A stretch of DNA of 50,778 nucleotides from DYRG01 sp041161065. Its GTDB lineage: Bacteria; Pseudomonadota; Gammaproteobacteria; Beggiatoales; Beggiatoaceae. The DNA is taken from positions 1 through 50,778 of the forward strand of contig JBEAVE010000022.1 in assembly GCA_041161065.1 (NCBI GenBank). Direction: 5' to 3'. This document shows, piece after piece, positions 45,149 through 50,778 of the stretch; the stretch's first letter is position 1, and each line of letters starts with the position of its first letter. Both the position numbers and the translations under genes were made by a program. The notes beneath the pieces are model-generated. The model did not search any database. It saw nothing but the letters and a program-made list of their open reading frames with translations, and was not told the origin of the DNA.

Positions 45149-45898
45149 CTACTTAGACAATGCTAAAAGAACACCGTCCCAAAAAGCAATACGCGCTTGC
45201 AATGCTATTTTTGCGGCTTGGTTAGCTTCTTGATATTTGATGGGATCATTTGTACATAACGCATTTAACAAACGCAACGACAACGGCGCGTGAAAATCCT
45301 CATCTAAATGAATATGGCGTTTCAAATAGAAATGAAAAATCGGGGCTTGTTGTTCAGTAATATTCATTTTAGCTAGAAAAGCCCGAAACATCTGAGGAAT
45401 AATGTGTTCTCTCCCTAATGCCAATGCCGCTGCAACGCAATGGGGTTTCTCTGCAAAAATGAAATCAAAAGTGGTTTGCATAAATTGGCGTGAAGCAGAA
45501 GGAATTTCTGCATTGGTCAGTGCTATTTTTATCCCCTTTTCCTCCACTTGAGAAATAAAAGATAAAGGCGCAGTTGTATTCGCACCAACCTCTATCATTG
45601 CTTGACAATATAATTCAAAATGACTACTAAAGTTTCTATCAGGGGTTTGATCGGATTCTTCCTCCAAAACAAGCTCATTTATAAAACGCCGAACCGAACC
45701 ATCGCCTTTAGGAGTCCAAGGATAAGTAGAAGGTGCAATTTGTTGTTGTAAGTATTTGACTATTGACATAAAATCCCACACCGAATATACATGGTGGGAC
45801 ATAAAACAACGCAAATCTTCTATATCCGTAATTGCACTATAAACGGGGTGCTGATTCAAATGCGTCTGTAAAGGCTTTATTTCCTCAAAAGAAAACAT
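45149..45898 (-). CDS. DUF3050 protein, heme-oxygenase-like fold
   Basis: The protein has 249 residues. HPVYSAI, LRCFMSHHVYSVWDFMSIVKYLQQ, INELVLEEESDQ and FYLKRHIHLDEDFHAPLS are DUF3050 features. The fold is related to heme oxygenase. The repeated His/Glu positions (HH at 34-35, EEES, the H-x-H-L-D-E-D-x-H helix) could bind metal, as in heme-oxygenase-like diiron enzymes. No reaction is established. Its ATG lies one base after the dsbD stop and hypC follows, so the three are co-expressed. Confidence 0.83.
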   Translation of the reverse strand: MFSFEEIKPLQTHLNQHPVYSAITDIEDLRCFMSHHVYSVWDFMSIVKYLQQQIAPSTYPWTPKGDGSVRRFINELVLEEESDQTPDRNFSSHFELYCQAMIEVGANTTAPLSFISQVEEKGIKIALTNAEIPSASRQFMQTTFDFIFAEKPHCVAAALALGREHIIPQMFRAFLAKMNITEQQAPIFHFYLKRHIHLDEDFHAPLSLRLLNALCTNDPIKYQEANQAAKIALQARIAFWDGVLLALSK

Positions 45899-45899
45899 T

Positions 45900-48461
45900 T
45901 TAGTTATCCTTTTTCTTTATTTTTTCTAAATGCGCTAGAAATTGATCGGCGGTTTTAAATCCCACAATTCTAAATTGCGTAAGTTCTTCACCTTGTTGAT
46001 TAAAAAATAAAATCGCCGGCGGACCATAAAGTTTGAACTGTTTTAAAAGGGCTTTATCTTGTTCTGTATTTGCAGTCACATCGGCTTGTAATGTAACCAT
46101 ATCTTCTAAAGCCGTTTGCACCCGTTGATCGGCAAAAGTATAAACCTCTAGTTCTTTACACGAAATACACCAATCCGCATAAAAATCTAACATAACAAGT
46201 TCACCTTTTGAATCATTGAGTGCTTCTTTCAATTCCTCTAAATGACTGATTTGATCAAATTCAAATTCCTCACTCATTTCTTCAGAGCAAGAAATAACTC
46301 CTTTTAATGGTTGAAAAACACTATTTCCACCCAATGACGCACCAATGATTAGCAATGCACCATAAAACGCCATGATTAAAGAAATTCCTTTGACTAATTT
46401 ACGCCACCCAGAAACCTCTGCAGGCAGACTTTGAAATGCACCCATATAAACCGCTGGAATAATCAATAATAAAGCGTATAAAACCATGCTTATTTGTACA
46501 GTTAAAACCCTTTCTAACATCCAAACCGCAACGCCCAATAATAAAACACCAAATACGGCTTTAACATTTTCCATCCAAACACCTGCTTTGGGTAGAAACT
46601 TACCCGCCGATGTTCCAATAATAATGAGAGGAACGCCCATGCCGATGCTCAAAGCAAATAATGCCGCTCCACCTAAGAACGCATTACCTGTTTGTCCAAT
46701 AAAAATTAGTGCGCCTGCTAAAGGTGCGGCAACGCAAGGTCCAACAATCAAAGCAGAAAGAAATCCCATGATTGCAACACCGATTAGTGTTCCTCCACTT
46801 TGGCGATTGCTTAAATGGTTTAATTTGTTTTGAATAGCGGTTGGCATTTGTAATTCGTAGAAACCAAACATTGATAGCGATAACAAAACAAAAATCGCTG
46901 CAAAACTCACTAAAACCCAAACATTTTGAAACATTGCTTGGAGGTTTTCACCTACTAAACCCATTATAACGCCCACAATAGTATAAGTGAGTGCCATTGA
47001 CAATACATAAATGAGAGAAAGTACAAAGGCTTTTTGAGGTGTAATATCCTTTTGTCCAACGATTATACCCGATAAAATAGGAATCATTGGAAACACGCAA
47101 GGCGTTAATGCTAACAATAAACCAAATCCAAAGAAACTTAATAAAATCCAACCCACACTATTTTGAGCTAACGTTTGAGCAATTTCATCAGTTTCAGATA
47201 AAGGTTGTTGTTCGGTTTGTTGTTGAGGAAGTGTTTGTGTATTTTCTGAAGAAATAATCGTGGTTGGTGCATTTTGAATCAGCGTTAATGATTTTATTTG
47301 TGGCGGATAACACAATGCCCCTTCCGCGCAACCTTGATAAGTGATTTCTAAAGAAAGTGTTTTATCCGCTTTCTCGAGAGGTAATTTAGCAGTGAGTTGC
47401 TGATAATAAACTTCTGTTTTTCCTGAAAATTCATCTTCATGAGGCTTACCCATAGGTAGTTCAATTGTACCTAATTGACCGCCACTTTTAAGTGCGAATT
47501 TTAATTTATTTTTATACAAATAATAGTTATTAGCAATCTGCCAATTAACGGTAACAACATTAGGTTCTGTCCATTCTGCGGTTAATTTGAAAGCCTCATC
47601 AGGATCGAGGAAATTTTGATTTTCCACCACAATTGGTTGATTTGTTTTACCCAAATTAGCTAACAAATCTGTTTTATTTGTAGTAGAAAGCATTTTTTCT
47701 TTAATTTGGGGCGGATAACAAAGCCCTTTTTCTGCGCAACCTTGATAACTTACTTTCAAATTTGTTGGGGAAGAAAGCGGTTGTTTTAACGGAACAAACA
47801 GTTCTAATTTTTGGTAATAAACTTCAGTTGTTCCAAAATTAGCATCTTGTTTCATTTGAGCGGGAGGAAATTGGATTTCTCCCATATTTGGAAAATCGAT
47901 GTAAATTTTGTTTTTGTACAAATAATAACCGTCCGCGATTTGCCAAGTTAATTTAACGGTTGTGGGATTTTCTAAGGTGGCATCAAACAAAAAAGCCATT
48001 TCTGGATCGAGGAAATCTTCGGTATTTTGTGGCGAACTATTTTGAGGTAATTTTAAACTAATCTTTTGAAGATGCGGCGGATAACAATTATTGACATTAT
48101 AAAGACAACCATGCGACAAAATATTTAATGCTAATTCATTGCTGGTGTTTTGTGTACGTTGAAAGGGCATTTCAAATGTTAAAATTTGGCGATAGGTTGC
48201 AAAATTACCAAAAAAATCATCGTGTTCAATCAAGCCAGTGGGCAATTCTGCATTGGCAATTTCGATGCCTAGCGTATCAGAAGAAATCCGTAATTGATCT
48301 CGAAATAAAAAGAAATTATCCGCCATTTTCAAATGGATTCTTACCTTATTATTTTCAATGAGTTCTGCATTTGCACTAAAAACTTGTTCCAAAGGCGGCA
48401 AAGCATCTTGTGCACAAGTACTGTTCACTAAAAAAGCTAAAAAAAGATAAAATAATTTCAC
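45900..48461 (-). CDS. dsbD: Thiol:disulfide interchange protein DsbD with three alpha domains
   Basis: It moves reducing power from cytoplasmic thioredoxin to periplasmic proteins. Counting from the GTG at 48461 (853 residues): signal peptide 1-17 (STCA), then three DsbD-alpha Ig-like domains at about 25-140, 150-255 and 283-393. Each has its redox cysteine pair (119/126, 242/248, 378/384; GC...CYPP). An eight-helix beta domain follows with LTPCVFPMIP and GPCVAAPLAG, then a thioredoxin-like gamma domain with the DWCISCKE motif. Usual DsbD has one alpha domain and about 570-600 residues. The GTG follows GAGGAATCCTGC and overlaps the cutA stop (GTGA); the ORF extension to a TTG at 48491 is not used. 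Confidence 0.95.
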   Translation of the reverse strand: MKLFYLFLAFLVNSTCAQDALPPLEQVFSANAELIENNKVRIHLKMADNFFLFRDQLRISSDTLGIEIANAELPTGLIEHDDFFGNFATYRQILTFEMPFQRTQNTSNELALNILSHGCLYNVNNCYPPHLQKISLKLPQNSSPQNTEDFLDPEMAFLFDATLENPTTVKLTWQIADGYYLYKNKIYIDFPNMGEIQFPPAQMKQDANFGTTEVYYQKLELFVPLKQPLSSPTNLKVSYQGCAEKGLCYPPQIKEKMLSTTNKTDLLANLGKTNQPIVVENQNFLDPDEAFKLTAEWTEPNVVTVNWQIANNYYLYKNKLKFALKSGGQLGTIELPMGKPHEDEFSGKTEVYYQQLTAKLPLEKADKTLSLEITYQGCAEGALCYPPQIKSLTLIQNAPTTIISSENTQTLPQQQTEQQPLSETDEIAQTLAQNSVGWILLSFFGFGLLLALTPCVFPMIPILSGIIVGQKDITPQKAFVLSLIYVLSMALTYTIVGVIMGLVGENLQAMFQNVWVLVSFAAIFVLLSLSMFGFYELQMPTAIQNKLNHLSNRQSGGTLIGVAIMGFLSALIVGPCVAAPLAGALIFIGQTGNAFLGGAALFALSIGMGVPLIIIGTSAGKFLPKAGVWMENVKAVFGVLLLGVAVWMLERVLTVQISMVLYALLLIIPAVYMGAFQSLPAEVSGWRKLVKGISLIMAFYGALLIIGASLGGNSVFQPLKGVISCSEEMSEEFEFDQISHLEELKEALNDSKGELVMLDFYADWCISCKELEVYTFADQRVQTALEDMVTLQADVTANTEQDKALLKQFKLYGPPAILFFNQQGEELTQFRIVGFKTADQFLAHLEKIKKKDN

Positions 48462-48784
48462 GCAGGATTCCTCGTATTTTTGTTTAACCAAGTCAAATAA
48501 GGTTGATGTCCATTTGTAATGGGTAAAGCAATGATTTCTGGGGTTTGATAAGTATGGTATTTTTTAATCACATTTTCTAAGTCATTAAAACAATGTTGAG
48601 TGGTTTTAATTAATAGGGTAATTTCTTGATCTTTAACGAGTTGATTTTCCCACCAATAAAACGACTGAACATTAGGGATAATATTCACACACGCGGCGAG
48701 TTTTTCTTCCACCAAATATTGAGCAATTTGTTCTGCTAACGTTAATGTGGGACAATTACATAAAACCACTTGAAAATCAGACAT
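48458..48784 (-). CDS. cutA: CutA-family protein
   Basis: The protein has 108 residues. VEEKLAACVNIIPNVQSFYWWENQLVKDQEITLLIKT is the CutA core and the fold is a PII-like trimer. E. coli CutA was linked to divalent-metal tolerance, but its biochemical role is unsettled. As in E. coli it lies next to dsbD, whose first codon overlaps its stop. Its ATG is one base after the maf stop. Confidence 0.95.
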   Translation of the reverse strand: MSDFQVVLCNCPTLTLAEQIAQYLVEEKLAACVNIIPNVQSFYWWENQLVKDQEITLLIKTTQHCFNDLENVIKKYHTYQTPEIIALPITNGHQPYLTWLNKNTRNPA

Positions 48785-48785
48785 T

Positions 48786-49361
48786 TCAAATCACCGATAG
48801 ACCAAAGTATTCTAACATTTGAATTAGACGGATTAACGGCAAACCAATAAGCGCATTGGGATCGTTTCCTTCCATGTTTTCAATTAGTGCAATGCCTAAA
48901 CCTTCAGATTTGAAACTGCCCGCGCAATTATAAGCAGGTTCTTTGCGCAAGTAGTTGTCAATTTGTTCTAAGTTTAACGCTCGAAACTTAACGGTAAATG
49001 AAATCAAATCGACTAGAGTTTCTTGGGTTTTTGAATTGAAAACACACAAACCTGTTTGAAAAACGACTTTCTTTCCGCTTAAAAAGCAAAGTTGTTCGAC
49101 CGCTTTATCGTGCGTTAAAGGTTTTCCTAAAATTTGATTTTCGACAACGGCGACTTGATCTGAACCTATGATTAAAGCATTGGGATAGGTACTTTGTGCG
49201 GCTTGTGCTTTCAAAATTGCCAAACGTTGCACTAAATCTTCAGGTTTTTCATTAAATTGCGGTGTTTCATCGACGGGTGGAGAATGCACTTCAAACGGTA
49301 ATGCAAGCCGTTGCAAAAGCATTTGACGAAAAGGGGACGTGGACGCTAAAACCAACACCAT
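48786..49361 (-). CDS. yceF: Maf-family nucleotide pyrophosphatase, YceF type
   Basis: The protein has 191 residues. Markers are LASTSPFRQMLLQRLALPFEVHSPPVDE, IIGSDQVAV, GKPLTHDKAVEQL and AGSFKSEGLGIALIENMEGNDPNALIGLPL. The Maf family hydrolyses non-canonical nucleoside triphosphates; the YceF subgroup acts on m7GTP. The neighbouring divergent yceD supports YceF over YhdE. It heads the operon maf-cutA-dsbD-DUF3050-hypC. Confidence 0.93.
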   Translation of the reverse strand: MVLVLASTSPFRQMLLQRLALPFEVHSPPVDETPQFNEKPEDLVQRLAILKAQAAQSTYPNALIIGSDQVAVVENQILGKPLTHDKAVEQLCFLSGKKVVFQTGLCVFNSKTQETLVDLISFTVKFRALNLEQIDNYLRKEPAYNCAGSFKSEGLGIALIENMEGNDPNALIGLPLIRLIQMLEYFGLSVI

Positions 49362-49374
49362 CTGAAAATCCGTT

Positions 49375-49404
49375 TTGACAAAAAAAGACTTTATACTATA
49401 TCAT
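49375..49404 (+). promoter_or_regulatory. Candidate sigma-70 promoter for yceD
   Basis: A perfect TTGACA (49375-49380) is followed by TATATC at 16 bases or TATCAT at 18 bases. It lies in the 74-base gap between the divergent maf and yceD genes. Confidence 0.5.
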
Positions 49405-49435
49405 TATCGGCTTTTATTTAGTAGCTGCTCATTTC

Positions 49436-49951
49436 ATGATGCTCACGCAATTGCCTGATTATTTGATTGATCCTTGGCAACTCGCCTCGCAAGGCAGCGT
49501 CTTAAAAGGACGTTTGGCATTAACCAAAATGACCCGTTTGCAAGCGGCGTTGTCGGCGCACGCGGACTGGGCGACGTTGGATTGGCATTTTAGCATGATC
49601 AACGGGCAGCCGGTGATTCGCGGCACGGTGGCGGCGGAAGTGACCGTCCAATGCCAACGATGTTTGCAAGATATGGTCATTCAAGCGGTCGGAGAAACTT
49701 GGTTGTGCGCGGTGCATGAACATTTTAACGAGGAGAAAATTCCTGAGGGATTTGAACCAGTTATCGTCGAACATCAGCATATTTTATTAAGCCAATTGGT
49801 CGAAGATGAATTGATTTTATTGCTCCCGTTTGCCCCGATGCACGAGGTGTGTCCAGAAAACCCTTATCATGTAGAAACGGTTGAGGAAATCCCTTTAGAA
49901 AATGAAAAGAAACCAAACCCTTTCGGTGTGTTAGCGCAGTTGAAAAAATAA
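49436..49951 (+). CDS. yceD: YceD (DUF177) family protein
   Basis: The protein has 171 residues. VTVQCQRCLQDM and the acidic VEDELILLLPFAPMHEVC are diagnostic of DUF177, which in bacteria lies upstream of rpmF and takes part in 23S rRNA or large-subunit metabolism. The start may be the ATG at 49436 or 49439. A terminator follows, and no rpmF (ribosomal protein L32) gene is found downstream. The 5' half is GC-rich compared with the 3' half. Confidence 0.92.
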   Translation: MMLTQLPDYLIDPWQLASQGSVLKGRLALTKMTRLQAALSAHADWATLDWHFSMINGQPVIRGTVAAEVTVQCQRCLQDMVIQAVGETWLCAVHEHFNEEKIPEGFEPVIVEHQHILLSQLVEDELILLLPFAPMHEVCPENPYHVETVEEIPLENEKKPNPFGVLAQLKK

Positions 49952-49970
49952 ATTAACTTTCCAAACAAAT

Positions 49971-50007
49971 AAAACCTTCTAAGTTTTTGAAATTTAGAAG
50001 GTTTTTT
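49971..50007. terminator. Bidirectional terminator after yceD
   Basis: AAAACCTTCTAA (49971-49982) pairs with TTAGAAGGTTTT (49994-50005), with T-runs on both strands. It closes yceD and also serves the convergent secreted-protein gene. Confidence 0.85.
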
Positions 50008-50027
50008 AATTCAATTAAATCAAAGAC

Positions 50028-50669
50028 TTATTTTAATTCAATCTCGGTTGCAAAGGTTGTGGGTTGTTTCTCAACCGCTAAATCAATCGGGGCGGAAACT
50101 GCGCCACTGCTCACCGCCGTGCCATTGATTTGAATGGCGTTGTAATAAGTGCTTGAATTCCAAGTGGCACCGCCATCGGCGGATAATGCATAAGCGAGAT
50201 AAGTCCCAGCACCGTCAGTGGGTGGTGCACTAGGCACTTGCCAGGATAAAAAATTTGTTGCGATTCCCCGAGCAACTACCCAATATTTAGTGTTGGCTTG
50301 CAATGTTATGGTGCTAGCTGGGGTAAAAGTCGCTTCCGTTGGCGTTGCCCCGTAAGCTGTGTGGGTTAAGGGATTGGGGGCTAAGGTTGCAATAACGTTT
50401 GTCGTGGGTGTGTTCGTGCCGTCATGACTGCGTAGTTCGACAAATGTTTGTGCATCGGCTTCTGTTCCTGTGCCTGCTGTAAGCACGATTTTGACGTTAT
50501 CTAAGGTATGATCCGACGCACCCATTTGAAAGCTTACGGCTTTATTGGCAGAATTACTAAGCGATGTGGTAGTTATATAAGACCCTGTAATATTGCCAAT
50601 AATTTCAGCGGCATAGACACTTTGACTCAGCAATAAAAGAGCACTTGATAAACGCGCAAAGGTTTTTAC
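50028..50669 (-). CDS. Secreted beta-rich protein with uncertain, repeat-bordered start
   Basis: The mature part begins at about AEIIGNITG (50610) and has some 190 residues rich in Thr, Ser and Ala, without cysteine. FTPASTITLQANTKYWVVARG resembles the choice-of-anchor R type of extracellular domains, but this is a weak match. Reading upstream in frame gives VKTFARLSSALLLLSQSVYA, a full signal peptide whose first codon is GTA where an ATG would be expected. No ATG or GTG exists in this frame between 50669 and the window edge, because an 8-bp tandem repeat occupies it. A TTG at 50633 lies inside the signal peptide and is unlikely. The true start may lie beyond the window or have been lost. Confidence 0.65.
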   Translation of the reverse strand, partial: VKTFARLSSALLLLSQSVYAAEIIGNITGSYITTTSLSNSANKAVSFQMGASDHTLDNVKIVLTAGTGTEADAQTFVELRSHDGTNTPTTNVIATLAPNPLTHTAYGATPTEATFTPASTITLQANTKYWVVARGIATNFLSWQVPSAPPTDGAGTYLAYALSADGGATWNSSTYYNAIQINGTAVSSGAVSAPIDLAVEKQPTTFATEIELK

Positions 50670-50677
50670 GCTATTTT

Positions 50678-50778
50678 TTGAGGATTTGAGGATTTGAGGA
50701 TTTGAGGATTTGAGGATTTGAGGATTTGAGGATTTGAGGATTTGAGGATTTGAGGATTTGAGGATTTGAGGATTTGAG
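50678..50778. repeat. Octanucleotide tandem repeat, at least 12 copies
   Basis: The unit AGGATTTG (plus strand) is repeated without change from 50681 to the end of the window (98 bases, 12.25 units), with a partial unit before it. On the minus strand CAAATCCT reads as I-L-K-S-S-N-P-Q every three units and is open in all frames. It borders the signal peptide of the secreted protein. The array is cut by the window edge. Confidence 0.95.

Noticed and set aside
1..50778. CRISPR arrays, tRNA or rRNA genes
   Set aside because: No regularly spaced repeats of CRISPR length, no cloverleaf sequences with a TTCGA-type arm and no conserved rRNA blocks were noticed on reading; a covariance search would settle tRNAs.

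Overview
The window reads as a chromosomal segment of a diazotrophic gammaproteobacterium. The best fit is a filamentous sulfur bacterium of the Beggiatoa/Thiotrichales kind, which is an inference and not a proven identity. Supporting signs are gammaproteobacterial gene neighbourhoods (LysM protein-dprA-smg-topA; maf beside yceD), a nifHDKT-ferredoxin-nifY operon with a classical sigma-54/NifA promoter, a class II B12-dependent ribonucleotide reductase, UbiT, a tetrahydromethanopterin cyclohydrolase typical of C1-oxidising bacteria, and AT-leaning DNA. TGA is a normal stop codon here.

Layout. Positions 1-4470 are accessory: a decayed PD-(D/E)XK nuclease fragment, a small MITE-like inverted repeat, a NACHT NTPase with 13 HEAT repeats, and a tightly coupled secreted DUF922 zinc-protease-like protein. 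Positions 4476-16631 are mostly housekeeping: pcm, ubiT, nrdJ, a TsaP-like LysM protein, dprA, smg, a DUF29 gene, topA, a GNAT-nitrilase fusion, an AlkD-like repair protein and a rhodanese. Positions 16746-23570 hold the minus-strand nif operon (nifH, nifD, nifK, nifT, 2[4Fe-4S] ferredoxin, nifY/nafY and two uncharacterised nif-linked genes). Upstream of nifH lie a sigma-54 promoter, an IHF-type site and a NifA enhancer.

Positions 23652-25940 are engB plus a 1.7-kb unit bounded by two copies of a 26-bp repeat that overlaps the engB start codon. The unit carries a DNA methyltransferase fused to an Mrr-type nuclease domain. Positions 25992-33027 hold mch, a membrane-anchored unknown, purH, a GT-C/TPR membrane protein, rluC and a secreted unknown. 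Positions 33113-41412 hold an RND permease followed by a surface-polysaccharide group: acyltransferase, FdtC/WxcM-like fusion, GtrA, a large membrane protein, and a gene broken by one in-frame TGA. Positions 41469-49361 (minus strand) hold uvrA, an OmpA-like lipoprotein, and the operon maf-cutA-dsbD-DUF3050-hypC. The DsbD is unusual in having three N-terminal alpha domains. yceD follows on the plus strand without rpmF. The window ends in a secreted protein whose signal-peptide region abuts at least 12 copies of an 8-bp tandem repeat running off the edge.

The items most worth follow-up are the methyltransferase/Mrr unit in the 5' end of engB, the octanucleotide repeat beside a secreted-protein start, the three-alpha-domain DsbD, the NACHT-HEAT/DUF922 pair, and abrupt composition steps inside single genes.
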